NCBI RefSeq assembly: GCF_003130795.1
Contig: NZ_CP029353.1
Span: 1,937,501 to 2,001,500 of the forward strand
Direction of reading: 5' to 3'
Source: Azospirillum thermophilum
Lineage (GTDB): Bacteria; Pseudomonadota; Alphaproteobacteria; Azospirillales; Azospirillaceae
Length of the DNA: 64,000 bases
Positions 20,521-29,989 of the stretch are shown here, piece by piece (positions within the stretch are counted from its first letter, which is position 1; each line of letters starts with the position of its first letter). The notes below the pieces were generated by a model that was given only the letters and a program-made list of their open reading frames with translations, was not told the origin of the DNA and searched no databases. A program made the position numbers and the translations under genes.

Positions 20521-21717
20521 ATGAGCGATTTCAACACCATCGACGACCTCGACGTGAGCGGCAAGACCGTGCTGGTTCGCGCCGACCTGAACGTCCCGAT
20601 GCAGGACGGCAAGGTGTCGGACACCACCCGCATCGTCCGTCTGGCGCCGACGCTGACGGAGCTGGCGAAGAAGGGCGCCAAGGTCGTCGTCCTGTCGCAC
20701 TTCGGCCGTCCCAAGAACGGGCCGGATGCCAAGAACTCGCTGCGCAACGTGCTGGGCGACCTCGGCGCCGCCGTCGGCCAGACCGTCGCCTTCGCCGAGG
20801 ACTGCGTCGGCCAGCCGGCCAAGGACGCCATCGCCGCCGCCAAGGCCGGCGACATCATCCTGCTGGAGAACACCCGCTTCCACGCCGAGGAAGAGAAGAA
20901 CGACCCGGCCTTCGCCAAGCAGATGGCGGAGCTCGGCGACCTCTACGTCAACGACGCCTTCTCGGCCGCCCACCGCGCCCACGCCTCGACCGAGGGCGTC
21001 GCCCGCCACCTGCCGTCGGCCGCCGGCCGCCTGATGCAGGCCGAGCTGGAGGCGCTGACCAAGGCGCTGGAGAAGCCGGAGCGGCCGGTCGCCGCCGTGG
21101 TCGGCGGCGCCAAGATCTCCACCAAGCTCGACCTGCTGGGCAACCTCGTCCGCAAGGTCGACATGCTGGCGCTCGGCGGCGGCATGGCCAACACCTTCCT
21201 CTTCGCGCAGGGCGTCGATGTCGGCGCCTCGCTGTGCGAGAAGGACATGGCCGACCAGGCCCGCGCCATCATGGAGACGGCCAGGGCCGCCAACTGCGAG
21301 CTGCTGCTGCCGAAGGACTTCGTGGTCGCCAAGGAGTTCAAGGCGGGTGCCGCCAACCGCGTGGTCGCCGCCGACGCCATCGGCGCCGACGAGATGGCGC
21401 TGGACGTCGGCCCGGCGACGGTCGAGTTCCTCGGCCTGAAGCTGCAGGGCGCCAGGACGGTGGTGTGGAACGGCCCGCTCGGCGCCTTCGAGATCCAGCC
21501 CTTCGACGCCGGCACCAACGCCGTGGCCGGCCTCGTCGCCGCCCGCACCGCGTCGAACGGCCTGCTGTCGGTCGCCGGCGGCGGCGACACGGTGGCGGCG
21601 CTGGCCCATGCCGGCGTCGAGGAGAAGTTCACCTATATCTCCGCTGCCGGCGGCGCCTTCCTGGAGTGGCTGGAAGGCAAGGAACTGCCGGGCGTCGCCG
21701 CACTGAAGAAGAAGTAA
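20521..21717 (+). CDS. pgk: Phosphoglycerate kinase
   Basis: A 398-residue glycolytic/gluconeogenic kinase interconverting 1,3-bisphosphoglycerate + ADP and 3-phosphoglycerate + ATP. The substrate site [18 protein letters not shown] is at the N-terminus, LSHFGRPK follows, the hinge contains [14 protein letters not shown], and the nucleotide site [13 protein letters not shown] lies near the C-terminus. The start [15 protein letters not shown] matches the family. A good terminator follows. No gap is adjacent; the other genes of lower glycolysis are elsewhere. Confidence 0.97.
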   Translation: MSDFNTIDDLDVSGKTVLVRADLNVPMQDGKVSDTTRIVRLAPTLTELAKKGAKVVVLSHFGRPKNGPDAKNSLRNVLGDLGAAVGQTVAFAEDCVGQPAKDAIAAAKAGDIILLENTRFHAEEEKNDPAFAKQMAELGDLYVNDAFSAAHRAHASTEGVARHLPSAAGRLMQAELEALTKALEKPERPVAAVVGGAKISTKLDLLGNLVRKVDMLALGGGMANTFLFAQGVDVGASLCEKDMADQARAIMETARAANCELLLPKDFVVAKEFKAGAANRVVAADAIGADEMALDVGPATVEFLGLKLQGARTVVWNGPLGAFEIQPFDAGTNAVAGLVAARTASNGLLSVAGGGDTVAALAHAGVEEKFTYISAAGGAFLEWLEGKELPGVAALKKK

Positions 21718-21743
21718 GAGCCGGCCGGTCCGGAACGGCGGAG

Positions 21744-21769
21744 GGGGAGGCCTCGCGGCCTCCCCTTTG
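21744..21769 (+). terminator. Terminator of pgk
   Basis: The arms GGGGAGGCC (21744-21752) and GGCCTCCCC (21757-21765) enclose the tetraloop TCGC and are followed by TTTGT. It lies 27 nt after the pgk stop, between convergent genes. Confidence 0.75.
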
Positions 21770-21779
21770 TCGTTCCGGC

Positions 21780-23009
21780 CTACTCCGCGGCTGCCACCGC
21801 CGGCGCCGCCTGCGGCGCCACCTCGTCCGGCCGGTGCGGGAAGGCGAGTGCGGAGAGGAAGATCGCGGCCCCGCCGCCCGCCAGCACCAGGAAGACCAGG
21901 GTGAAGCCGCCCGTGCGCTCGTGCAGCCCGGCCACCAGCGGCACCGCCGCGGCGCTCGCCGCGAAGGATACCAGATAGCGGATGGCATAGGCCCGCGCCC
22001 GCCAGTGCTGGTCGGTGTATCTGGCGACCATCGTGTCGTTGATGGTGACCTGTCCGAAGATGGCGAACATCGCCGCCACCGCCACCGCGACCAGCCCCCA
22101 GTTCTCGGCCGTCGCCGCCAGCGCCAGACAGGGGGCCTGCAGCAGGGACAGCGGGATGAAGATGCGGCGCAGCGTGTGGCGGTCGACCAGCCGCCCGACG
22201 ATGAGCTGCGAGGTGGCGCCGATCACATAGACCCCGCACAGCAGCGCCCCGATCCCCAGCGGCGTGGCGGCCAGTGCCCCCACCCGCTCGTCGAACAGCT
22301 TGGGCAGGGCGATGACGGCGGCATTGAAGACCAGGCTGCCGAAGACCGTGGTGACGGCCAGCACCGCGAAGGCGCGCACCACCACGGCGCGCGGGATGGC
22401 GGCGGTGGCCGCGGCACCGGCCTTGCGGACCGCCGGCTCGTCCGGGACCAGCGCCGGCATCGCCAGCCCCATCGCCATGCACAGCACCCCCGGCGCCACG
22501 AAGGCGGCGCGCCAGCCGAGCCACTGGGTCAGCGCCCCGGTCGCCAGCGCCGCGACGGCGATGCCGAGATTGCCCCAGACGCCGTTGACGCCGATCTCCC
22601 GCCCGATCCTCCGGGCGTGCGCGGTCAGCAGCGCCGTGCCGACCGGGTGGTAGATGGCGCCGAACAGCCCGATGCCGGTCATGCCCACGGCCAGCCAGGC
22701 GGGGGTGGGGGCGAAGCCGGTCAGCACCGACGCCCCTCCCATGCCGAGGAAGAACACCACCATCATGTTCCGCCGGCTCCACAGGTCGCCGAGCCAGCCC
22801 GCCGGGATCGAGCCGGCGCCGAAGGCGATGAAGCCGCCGAGCGAGAGGGGGAGAAGCTCGCCGTAGGACAGGCCGAAGCCGTCCCCGGCCTCCCCCACCA
22901 TGCCGAGGACGGCGGTGGGGAAGACCAGCATCAGCAGATGGTCCATGAAATGGCCGGCGTTGACGAAGGCGATGACCCGCCTCGCCCGGGGGCCCGCTGC
23001 GGTCGGCAT
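21780..23009 (-). CDS. MFS transporter
   Basis: A 409-residue protein with about 12 hydrophobic segments. The loop-2/3 MFS motif appears as GWLGDLWSRRNMMVVFFLG (residues about 65-83), and the central loop falls near residues 185-200 (ALVPDEPAVRKAGAAAT). The substrate is unknown. The ATG at 23009 places MPTAAGPRARR before the first helix, and a longer frame upstream is unsupported. It is divergent from an AraC-family regulator that probably controls it; a long palindrome lies between them. Confidence 0.85.
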   Translation of the reverse strand: MPTAAGPRARRVIAFVNAGHFMDHLLMLVFPTAVLGMVGEAGDGFGLSYGELLPLSLGGFIAFGAGSIPAGWLGDLWSRRNMMVVFFLGMGGASVLTGFAPTPAWLAVGMTGIGLFGAIYHPVGTALLTAHARRIGREIGVNGVWGNLGIAVAALATGALTQWLGWRAAFVAPGVLCMAMGLAMPALVPDEPAVRKAGAAATAAIPRAVVVRAFAVLAVTTVFGSLVFNAAVIALPKLFDERVGALAATPLGIGALLCGVYVIGATSQLIVGRLVDRHTLRRIFIPLSLLQAPCLALAATAENWGLVAVAVAAMFAIFGQVTINDTMVARYTDQHWRARAYAIRYLVSFAASAAAVPLVAGLHERTGGFTLVFLVLAGGGAAIFLSALAFPHRPDEVAPQAAPAVAAAE

Positions 23010-23071
23010 CGGACTGCTCCTTCCCTGTCGACGTGGATGACGGTGGACAGGGTAGAAGCGTCCGCTAGGAT

Positions 23072-23104
23072 ATGTCCGGTCAAGTTTCGTCGCGAAACGG
23101 ACAT
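23072..23104. promoter_or_regulatory. Nested palindrome between MFS and AraC genes (candidate operator)
   Basis: The outer arms are ATGTCCG (23072-23078) and CGGACAT (23098-23104). The inner arms are TTTCG (23085-23089) and CGAAA (23093-23097) around TCG. It lies in the 113-nt divergent region, where an AraC-type regulator would be expected to bind. No evidence beyond symmetry and position. Confidence 0.5.
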
Positions 23105-23122
23105 CCACCCCGGACGGTTCCC

Positions 23123-23949
23123 ATGCGCGCGCCCAACGCCCGCCCTTGCGAGGTCGAGCATCTGCCCCACCCCATCCTGGCGATCGCCAAGGATTATGCG
23201 CACGGCGCCCGGGTCGCGTGGCACAGCCATGCCCGCGCCCAGCTTCTGTTCGCCACCAGCGGCACCATGCGCGTGACCACCGCGGCCGGCGCCTGGATCG
23301 TCCCGCCGCTGCGCGCGGTCTGGATCCCGCCGGGGACGGAGCATGCGCTGGCGATGACCGGGCCGGTGTCGATGCGCACCCTGTTCCTGCGGCCGGGCGC
23401 CGCCCCCTTCATGCCCGGCGACTGCTGCCGCGTCGTCGAGGTGACGCCGCTGCTGCGGGCGCTGATCCTGGCGGCGATGGAGGAGGACAGCGACCCCGAA
23501 CTGCCGCCGACCTCGCGGGCCGGCATGATCGCCGGTCTGATCGTCAGCGAGTTGGAACGGGCCGAGCCGGTCCCCTGCGCCTTCCCCTGCCCCGCGACCC
23601 GCGGTTGCTCTCGCTCTGCCGCGCCCTGCTCGACGATCCCGCCCGCGACGAGACGCTGGAGGACTGGGCCGAGCGGGCCGGGGCCAGCGGCCGCACGCTC
23701 GCCCGCCTGTTCCTGAAGGAGACCGGCCTGACCTTCGGGGCGTGGCGCCAGCAGGCCCGGCTGGCCGAGGCGGTCGCCCGGCTGGCGCTGGGCGAGCCGG
23801 TGGCGCGGGTGGCGCTGGCCGCCGGCTACGACAGCGCCAGCGCCTTCACCGCCATGTTCCGCCGGACCCTGGGGGCGACGCCGCGCGACTATTTCGCAAC
23901 GGAGGGACGGGAGGAGGTCGGTCGGGAAGCACTGCGCTCCGTTTCCTGA
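23123..23949 (+). pseudogene. AraC-family transcriptional regulator (frameshifted as sequenced)
   Basis: Two frames join into one protein of about 275 residues. The first frame gives the N-terminal cupin sensor (HGARVAWHSHARAQLLFATS, VPPLRAVWIPPGTEHALAMT) up to VPCAFP. The second resumes with LPRDPRLLSLCRALLDDPAR and the two HTH motifs (ASGRTLARLFLKETGLTFGA and VARVALAAGYDSASAFTAMF). Adding one C in the run near 23584-23588 restores the frame. It is divergent from an MFS gene that it likely regulates. Given the other single-C losses in this window, the break is more likely an error than decay. Confidence 0.85.
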
Positions 23950-24059
23950 CGGCCTTGCCGTGATCCGGGCCAGCCGGTACTGTTCCCGCCATCGACGCCC
24001 CTCGCCCGTCCTGCGTGAATCGTCCGTCCCGCGTGAAGGGCCTGACCCACCCCGTTCCG

Positions 24060-24169
24060 TTGTGCAGTGGATGCACAATGGACGTGTGCAGACGACTCCG
24101 GTCAAGTCGTTGAGACGAAACGGAAAAACAGCGATGACACCCATTGTGCGGCGAAAACGCTCTGCACAA
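24060..24169. repeat. Paired TTGTGC/GCACAA palindrome element, copy 2
   Basis: Palindrome a is TTGTGCA-GTGGA-TGCACAA at 24060-24078 (19 nt). Palindrome b is TTGTGC-N14-GCACAA at 24144-24169 (26 nt), extended to CCATTGTGC/GCACAATGG at 24141-24172. The loop of b is GGCGAAAACGCTCT. It lies 95 nt upstream of the SRP RNA gene, in the 314-nt gap after the AraC-type gene; the rest of that gap shows nothing I can name. Confidence 0.8.
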
Positions 24170-24263
24170 TGGCACAATCCCGGACTCCACCCGGACCACC
24201 CCTGGTGACGGCTCCGTTACGGAATAGCCTTGCATCCGGCGGCGCGACCCCCATAACAGCGGC

Positions 24264-24360
24264 GGGAGACTGGCGTCGGACGAGTCCCTCGCCAACCCGG
24301 TCAGGTCCGGAAGGAAGCAGCCGTAACGAGTTCCGGCTCGGGTCGTTCGTCCAGTCTCCC
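24264..24360 (+). ncRNA. ffs: Signal recognition particle 4.5S RNA
   Basis: The 97-nt small bacterial SRP RNA. The terminal stem GGGAGACTGG (24264-24273) pairs with CCAGTCTCCC (24351-24360). The apical domain contains the invariant GGTCAGGTCCGGAAGGAAGC followed by AGCC (about 24299-24322), which forms the Ffh-binding symmetric loop and GGAA tetraloop. It binds Ffh to target membrane proteins. The location directly upstream of dnaX is common. Confidence 0.97.
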
Positions 24361-24493
24361 ACCCTCTCCCCCCGCCGCATGGTTCTAAGCGCATTGAAAC
24401 GGCGACAGCGCGTCGACGGGACGCTATTCTGCGCCCCACTTTCGAAGCCGCTCACTTTCATGCCGTCTTACCGTCGTTCCCGGGGCCAGTCGC

Positions 24494-26386
24494 GTGACCG
24501 ATACGTCCGTTCTCGATCCAGCACAGAATAGCGTTCAGGCCGCTCCGCAGTCGGGGCTGGCCTACCGGGTGCTGGCGCGCAAGTATCGCCCGAAGACCTT
24601 CGACGAGCTGATCGGCCAGGACGCCCTGGTCCGCACCCTCACCAACGCCATCCAGTCCGGCCGCATCGCGCAGGCCTTCATGCTGACCGGCGTGCGCGGC
24701 GTCGGCAAGACCACCACCGCCCGCATCATCGCCCGCGCGCTGAACTGCACCGGGCCGGACGGCACCGGCGGGCCGACCGTCAGCCCCTGCGGCGTGTGCG
24801 ACAACTGCCGCGCCATCGCCGAGGACCGGCATGTCGACGTGATGGAGATGGACGCCGCCAGCCACACCGGCGTGGACGACATCCGCGAGATCATCGACGG
24901 CGTGCGTTATGCCCCGGTGTCGGCGCGCTTCAAGCTCTACATCATCGACGAGGTCCACATGCTCTCCAAGAGCGCGTTCAACGCGCTCCTGAAGACGCTG
25001 GAGGAGCCGCCGAGCCATGTGAAGTTCGTCTTCGCCACCACCGAGATCCGCAAGGTCCCGGTGACGGTGCTGTCGCGCTGCCAGCGCTTCGACCTGCGGC
25101 GGGTCGACGCCCAGGTGCTGAAGGACCATTTCACCCGCGTGACCGGGCAGGAAGGTGCCGCCATCGAAGCGGACGCGGCGGCGCTGATCGCGCGGGCGGC
25201 CGACGGGTCGGTGCGCGACGGGCTGTCGCTGCTCGACCAGGCGATCGCGCTCGCCAACGGGACCGTGACGGCGCAGCAGGTCCGCGACATGCTGGGGCTG
25301 GCCGACCGCACGCGGGTGATCGACCTGTTCGAGGCCGCCGTCTCCGCCCGCCCGGCGGAGGCGATGGACATCCTGGCCGACCTGCACCGGGTCGGCGCCG
25401 ATCCCGTGGTGATCCTGCAGGACCTGCTGGACCTCGTCCACAACCTGACCCGGCTGAAGGTGGTCCCCGACAGCGCCAGCGATCCCTCCCTGCCGGAGGC
25501 GGAACGCACACGCGGGGCCACCCTGTCCGGCCGGCTCGGCATGCCGGCGCTGACGCGGGCGTGGCAGCTCCTCCTGAAGGGGCTGGGCGAGGTGCAGGCC
25601 GCCCCGGTGCCGCAGCAGGCGCTGGAGATGGTGATCGTCCGCCTGTCCTACGCCGCCGACCTGCCGACCCCCGGCGAGCTGATCCGCCAGGTCCAGGCCA
25701 TGCAGTCCGCCGGCGGCAGCGGGGGCTCCGGTCCGCGCGGCGGCGGCCCCGGCGGTGGTCCCGTCGCGATCGCAGGCGGCGGCGCCCAGGCGGTCGCCCG
25801 GCCGATGCAGGCGGTGCCGCAGGCGGCACCCGCCGCCCAGGCCCGCATGGCGGCCGATCCGGCCAAGGCTCCGGCCGTCGCCGCCGGCACGGCGCCGGAG
25901 GAGGAGCGCGTGGCGATGCCGCGCGACTTCAAGGCGCTGACCCAGATCTTCTCGGACAAGCGCGAAGGGGCGCTCTACGGCCACCTCGTCGGCAGCGTCC
26001 ATCTGGTCCGGATGGAGCCGGGGCGGCTGGAGCTGCGGCTGGAGCCGTCGGCGCCGCCGAACCTGGCGAACCGGGTCGGGCAGTTCCTGACCGAATGGAC
26101 CGGGCAGCGCTGGGTGGTCGCCCTGTCGGAGGCCGCCGGCCAGCCCACCCTCGCCGAGCAGGAGCGCGCCGCCACCCGGCGCGCCTATGCCGAGGCGGAG
26201 GCCCATCCGCTGGTCCGCGCGGTGCTGGAGACCTTCCCCGGCGCCAGGATTTCCGAGGTCCGCGACCTCGCCGCCGCCGCCGAGAGCGATCCGGCGGTTG
26301 CCGATGACGGCGAGAGCCCCGACCTTATCGTTCAGCAGCAGGACGACGGGGTCTATTACCCGCTCGATGACGAAGGAGAGTACTGA
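24494..26386 (+). CDS. dnaX: DNA polymerase III subunits gamma/tau
   Basis: A 630-residue clamp-loader ATPase. After MTDTSVLDPAQ, the DnaX start YRVLARKYRPKTFDELIGQD is clear; Walker A is GVRGVGKTTTARI, the zinc module CGVCDNCRAI follows, then the DEVHM Walker B and the SRC sensor (TVLSRCQRFDLRR). A Gly/Ala/Pro-rich linker spans about residues 405-470, and the tau C-terminal domain follows. The start is GTG. I saw no clear slippery A-run that would make gamma. It is followed by ybaB with a 3-nt gap and then recR. Confidence 0.96.
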   Translation: MTDTSVLDPAQNSVQAAPQSGLAYRVLARKYRPKTFDELIGQDALVRTLTNAIQSGRIAQAFMLTGVRGVGKTTTARIIARALNCTGPDGTGGPTVSPCGVCDNCRAIAEDRHVDVMEMDAASHTGVDDIREIIDGVRYAPVSARFKLYIIDEVHMLSKSAFNALLKTLEEPPSHVKFVFATTEIRKVPVTVLSRCQRFDLRRVDAQVLKDHFTRVTGQEGAAIEADAAALIARAADGSVRDGLSLLDQAIALANGTVTAQQVRDMLGLADRTRVIDLFEAAVSARPAEAMDILADLHRVGADPVVILQDLLDLVHNLTRLKVVPDSASDPSLPEAERTRGATLSGRLGMPALTRAWQLLLKGLGEVQAAPVPQQALEMVIVRLSYAADLPTPGELIRQVQAMQSAGGSGGSGPRGGGPGGGPVAIAGGGAQAVARPMQAVPQAAPAAQARMAADPAKAPAVAAGTAPEEERVAMPRDFKALTQIFSDKREGALYGHLVGSVHLVRMEPGRLELRLEPSAPPNLANRVGQFLTEWTGQRWVVALSEAAGQPTLAEQERAATRRAYAEAEAHPLVRAVLETFPGARISEVRDLAAAAESDPAVADDGESPDLIVQQQDDGVYYPLDDEGEY

Positions 26387-26389
26387 CCC

Positions 26390-26713
26390 ATGAAGAATAT
26401 CGGCGCGATGATGAAGCAGGCCCAGCAGATGCAGGCCAAGATGCAGGAGATGCAGGCCCGGCTCGCCGAGGTCGAGGTCTCCGGGCAGAGCGGCGCCGGC
26501 ATGGTCAACGTGACGGTGAACGGCAAGGGCGAGCTGAAGAAGGTGAAGCTCGACAAGGCCGTCGTCGATCCCGAGGACGTCGAGGTGCTGGAGGACCTGA
26601 TCGTCGCCGCCTTCAACGACGCCAAGTCGAAGGTCGAGCGGCAGGTCGCCGAGGAAACCCAGAAGCTGATGGGCGGGCTGAGCCTGCCGCCGGGCTTCAA
26701 GCTGCCGTTCTGA
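26390..26713 (+). CDS. YbaB/EbfC nucleoid-associated protein
   Basis: A 107-residue DNA-binding dimer. The Met/Gln-rich helix [19 protein letters not shown] at the N-terminus and the beta core [20 protein letters not shown] are diagnostic. It is 3 nt downstream of dnaX, and recR follows, the classic dnaX-ybaB-recR arrangement. The role is in nucleoid organisation and possibly recombination repair. Confidence 0.96.
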   Translation: MKNIGAMMKQAQQMQAKMQEMQARLAEVEVSGQSGAGMVNVTVNGKGELKKVKLDKAVVDPEDVEVLEDLIVAAFNDAKSKVERQVAEETQKLMGGLSLPPGFKLPF

Positions 26714-26809
26714 GCATGACGCCGCTCCCGTCGCCTCCGCCATCCGCCGGGGTGCCCGCGGAGGTGTCGGCGGAGGTGACGGGATCGCGCAACACCTATC
26801 CTGAAGGCC

Positions 26810-27403
26810 ATGATCGGACCTGAAATCGAACGGCTGATCCAGCTCCTGGCGAAGCTGCCGGGGCTGGGGCCGCGGTCGGCGCGGCGTGCCGCGCTGCACC
26901 TGATGAAGCGGCGGGACAGCCTGCTGGTGCCGCTGTCGGAGGCGATGGCGCTGGCCGGGGAGTCGATCCGGGCCTGCTCGGTCTGCGGCAACCTCGACAG
27001 CCGCGACCCCTGCACCGTCTGCAGCGACCACAGCCGCGACCATTCCGTCATCTGCGTGGTGGAGGACGCCGGCGACCTGTGGGCGCTGGAGAGGACGCGG
27101 GCCTTCCGCGGGCTCTACCATGTACTGGGCGGCACGCTGTCGGCGCTGCACGGAGTCGGCCCCGACGACCTCAACATCGCCGGGCTGGTCGAACGGGCCA
27201 GGGATCCGGCGGTCCGCGAGGTCATCCTGGCGCTGAACGCCACGGTGGACGGCCAGACGACCGCCCATGTCGTAACCGACCGGCTGGCCGGGACGGAGGT
27301 CTCGGTCTCCCGCCTCGCCCATGGCGTTCCGGTGGGCGGCGAGCTGGACTATCTCGACGACGGCACCCTGACCGCCGCGCTGAAGGCCAGGCGCCCGCTC
27401 TGA
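26810..27403 (+). CDS. recR: Recombination protein RecR
   Basis: A 197-residue RecFOR pathway protein. The helix-hairpin-helix [20 protein letters not shown] lies near the N-terminus, followed by the C4 zinc finger [16 protein letters not shown] and a Toprim domain starting [17 protein letters not shown]. The C-terminal Walker-like segment [19 protein letters not shown] is conserved. It ends the dnaX-ybaB-recR set and is followed by a strong bidirectional terminator. Confidence 0.97.
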   Translation: MIGPEIERLIQLLAKLPGLGPRSARRAALHLMKRRDSLLVPLSEAMALAGESIRACSVCGNLDSRDPCTVCSDHSRDHSVICVVEDAGDLWALERTRAFRGLYHVLGGTLSALHGVGPDDLNIAGLVERARDPAVREVILALNATVDGQTTAHVVTDRLAGTEVSVSRLAHGVPVGGELDYLDDGTLTAALKARRPL

Positions 27404-27436
27404 CCCCGGCCGCCGCCGGGACCGCCGGCGGCACGC

Positions 27437-27474
27437 AAAAAGGCCCCGCCCTCCCTGCGGAGGACGGGGCCTTT
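27437..27474. terminator. Bidirectional terminator between recR and the cytochrome c gene
   Basis: The sequence AAAAGGCCCCG, then a loop with an inner CTCC/GGAG pairing, then CGGGGCCTTTT. The A and T runs on the two sides allow use on both strands. It lies 33 nt after recR and 27 nt after the end of the minus-strand cytochrome gene. Confidence 0.9.
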
Positions 27475-27501
27475 TGCGGCCGGAACCGGGATGCCGCGGC
27501 C

Positions 27502-28041
27502 TTACTGGGGCAGCGGCTGCGGGCTGTCGGCCAGCGAGCGCAGGTAGGCGATGACGTTCGCCCGCTCCTGGTCCTTCTTCAGGCCGGCAAAGGTCATCTT
27601 GGTGCCGGGCGCATAGCCCTTCGGGTCGTAGAGGAACTTGTTCAGCTCGTCATACGTCCACTCACCGCCGGTCTTCACCAGCGCGTCGGAATAGGCGAAG
27701 CCCTGCAGGTGGCCCTTGTGGTTGCCGACGATGCCGTAGAGGTTCGGCCCCACCTTGTTGGCGCCGCCCTTGTCGAAGCTGTGGCAGGCGGCACAGGCCT
27801 TCGCGGCCGTCTGGCCGGCGGCCGGATCGGCCTTGGCGAGCAGCGGGCCGATCGGAGCGGGTCCGGCCGGGGCGCCGGCGGTGTCGGCAGGCTTGGCTTG
27901 GCCTTCCGGAGTGGCGACCACATAGGCGCTCTTCTCGAGCTTGTGCGGACGAACCAGCACCTGGGCCGCGAAACCGGTCAGCATGGCGATCAGACCCGCC
28001 AGCAGCACGGCACCGAAGATCTTGTTCCACTCCATGCTCAT
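27502..28041 (-). CDS. Membrane-anchored cytochrome c (CycM-type)
   Basis: A 179-residue protein. The N-terminal anchor (about residues 8-29, IFGAVLLAGLIAMLTGFAAQ) is uncleaved in this family. A Pro/Ala linker precedes a class I cytochrome c with the haem site CAACH at residues 83-87 and the axial Met in GTKMTFAGLKK. CycM-type proteins pass electrons from the bc1 complex to aa3 oxidase in alphaproteobacteria. The start has GAGGCTC upstream; a longer frame upstream is unsupported. Single gene, divergent from kdsB. Confidence 0.93.
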   Translation of the reverse strand: MSMEWNKIFGAVLLAGLIAMLTGFAAQVLVRPHKLEKSAYVVATPEGQAKPADTAGAPAGPAPIGPLLAKADPAAGQTAAKACAACHSFDKGGANKVGPNLYGIVGNHKGHLQGFAYSDALVKTGGEWTYDELNKFLYDPKGYAPGTKMTFAGLKKDQERANVIAYLRSLADSPQPLPQ

Positions 28042-28263
28042 GTGAGCCTCTACCCCCTCGAACGTTCCCTGGGTTTGCCCGCCGGCCCGGACGCCGTCCG
28101 CCGGCCGCGCGCTTTCCCGCACCATACCCTGTGACATCCCGCTTGTCATCGGCCGGGCCGCGGAACGCGGACCGTTGCAGGCCGCCGCAGCTCTTGACGG
28201 GGCCGGCACATCCGTGGTTCACCCGCGCCATCCGCGATCGAAGCCGGGAGCGCAGGAGACGCC

Positions 28264-29028
28264 ATGACCAATATCCCGCCGCCGTCCAACCCCATCGTGG
28301 TCATCCCGGCGCGGATGGCCTCCACCCGCCTGCCCGGCAAGCCGCTGGCCGACATCCTGGGCGAGCCGATGATCGTCCATGTCTGGCGCCGCGCCGTCGA
28401 AGCCGACATCGGGCCGGTGGTGGTCGCCTGCGCCGAGCCGGAGATCGCCCGCGCGGTCGAGGCCGCCGGCGGCAAGGCGGTGATGACCCGGCCGGACCAT
28501 CCCTCGGGCTCCGACCGCATCTTCGAGGCGGTCAGCCTGCTCGACCCGGACGGCCATTACGACGCGGTGGTCAACGTGCAGGGCGACCTGCCGACCGTAG
28601 AACCGGAGGTGGTGCGCACCGCCTTCGCCCCGCTGTCCGACCCCAAGGTCGACATTGCGACCCTGGTCGTCGCCATCACGCGGGAGGAGGAACGCACCGA
28701 CCCCAACGTGGTCAAGGCGGTGCTGGAACTGCCGCCGGACGGGCGGCGCGGACGGGCGCTGTACTTCACCCGCGCCACCGCCCCCTGGGGCGATGGGCCG
28801 CTGTTCCACCACATCGGGCTCTACGCCTATCGCCGCGAGGCGCTGGAACGCTTCGTCCGGCTGCCGCCGTCGATGCTGGAGCAGCGCGAGAAGCTGGAGC
28901 AGCTCCGCGCGCTGGCCTTCGGCATGCGCATCGATGCCGCAGTCGTTGACGCGGTTCCGTTGGGTGTCGATACTCCCGCGGACCTGGAGCGCGCCCGCAC
29001 CCTGCTGGCCCGCCGCCCGTCGCCGTAA
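28264..29028 (+). CDS. kdsB: 3-deoxy-manno-octulosonate cytidylyltransferase
   Basis: A 254-residue enzyme activating Kdo with CTP for lipopolysaccharide inner-core synthesis. The nucleotide-binding start [34 protein letters not shown] and [16 protein letters not shown] are family motifs. The ATG is preceded by GCAGGAGACGCC. A prephenate dehydratase gene follows after 38 nt, a frequent pairing in this group. Confidence 0.96.
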   Translation: MTNIPPPSNPIVVIPARMASTRLPGKPLADILGEPMIVHVWRRAVEADIGPVVVACAEPEIARAVEAAGGKAVMTRPDHPSGSDRIFEAVSLLDPDGHYDAVVNVQGDLPTVEPEVVRTAFAPLSDPKVDIATLVVAITREEERTDPNVVKAVLELPPDGRRGRALYFTRATAPWGDGPLFHHIGLYAYRREALERFVRLPPSMLEQREKLEQLRALAFGMRIDAAVVDAVPLGVDTPADLERARTLLARRPSP

Positions 29029-29066
29029 CGCCCGCCCCGCAACCCCCGCGCCAGAGTCCGCCCGCC

Positions 29067-29930
29067 ATGCCGACCTCGACCGTCATCGCCTTCCAGGGCT
29101 TCCCCGGTGCCTACTCCGACCTGGCCTGCCGCACGGCCCTGCCGGAGATGAAGACCCTGCCCTGCCGGACGTTCGAGGACGCCTTTGCGGCCGTGCGCGA
29201 CGGCCGCGCCGAACTGGCGATGATCCCGGTCGAGAACTCCATCGCCGGCCGCGTCGCGGACAACCACAAGCTTCTGCCCGAGGGCGGGCTGCACATCATC
29301 GGCGAGCATTTCCAGCGGGTGAACCACCAGCTGCTGGCGCCGCGCGGCGCCACGCTGGACAGCATCAGGACGGTGCGCAGCCACCTGCAGGCTCTGTCGC
29401 AGTGCCAGACGGTGATCCGTGAGCTGGGGCTGGAGGCCATCACCCACGCCGACACGGCCGGCGCCGCGGCGGAGATCGCCCAGATCAACGATCCGCAGCA
29501 CGCGGCCATCGCCTCGTCGCTGGCTGCGGAGATCTATGGGCTGGACATCCTGCGCGGCGGCATCGAGGACGCGGAACACAACACCACCCGCTTCCTGATC
29601 ATGGCGCGCCAGCCCAGAATGCCGCCGGTCGGCGGCAAGGTGATCACCACCTTCGTCTTCCGCGTCCGCAGCGTCCCGGCGGCGCTGTACAAGGCGCTGG
29701 GCGGTTTCGCCACCAACGGCGTCAACATGACGAAGCTGGAAAGCTACATGCTGGGCGGCCGCTTCACCTCCACCCAGTTCTATGCCGACGTCGAGGGCCA
29801 CCCGGACGAACGCCCGCTGCGCCTTGCCCTGGAAGAACTCGATTTCTTCGCCCGTGAAGTAAAAATCCTCGGTGTCTATCCGGCCGACCCGTTCCGCTAT
29901 CAGGAAAGCCAGCGCATCGGCGAAGACTGA
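29067..29930 (+). CDS. pheA: Prephenate dehydratase
   Basis: A 287-residue monofunctional enzyme making phenylpyruvate for phenylalanine. The periplasmic-binding-like catalytic part begins IAFQGFPGAYSDLACRTALP and contains IPVENSIAGRVADNHKLL and the catalytic TTRFLIMAR (TRF). A C-terminal ACT domain begins near residue 195 (TTFVFRVRSVPAALYKALGG) and includes LESYMLGGRF for Phe feedback. There is no chorismate mutase part. It is in an operon with kdsB. Confidence 0.95.
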   Translation: MPTSTVIAFQGFPGAYSDLACRTALPEMKTLPCRTFEDAFAAVRDGRAELAMIPVENSIAGRVADNHKLLPEGGLHIIGEHFQRVNHQLLAPRGATLDSIRTVRSHLQALSQCQTVIRELGLEAITHADTAGAAAEIAQINDPQHAAIASSLAAEIYGLDILRGGIEDAEHNTTRFLIMARQPRMPPVGGKVITTFVFRVRSVPAALYKALGGFATNGVNMTKLESYMLGGRFTSTQFYADVEGHPDERPLRLALEELDFFAREVKILGVYPADPFRYQESQRIGED

Positions 29931-29952
29931 GCCGGTCTTGTCCCCAGCCTTT

Positions 29953-29989
29953 ATTGCGGCGCACCGGATCTTTTCGCCGGTGCGGCAAT
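29953..29989 (+). terminator. Possible terminator after pheA
   Basis: ATTGC..CGCACCGG pairs with CCGGTGCG..GCAAT across a loop of 9 nt containing TTTT. It is followed by ATTGTCGG rather than a long T run, so it is weaker than the others in the window. Confidence 0.45.

Noticed and set aside
24060..24078. NtrC-type site in TTGTGCAGTGGATGCACAA
   Set aside because: NtrC sites have TGCAC-N5-6-GTGCA half-site orientation; here the halves are reversed (GTGCA-N5-TGCAC), and no sigma-54 promoter follows.
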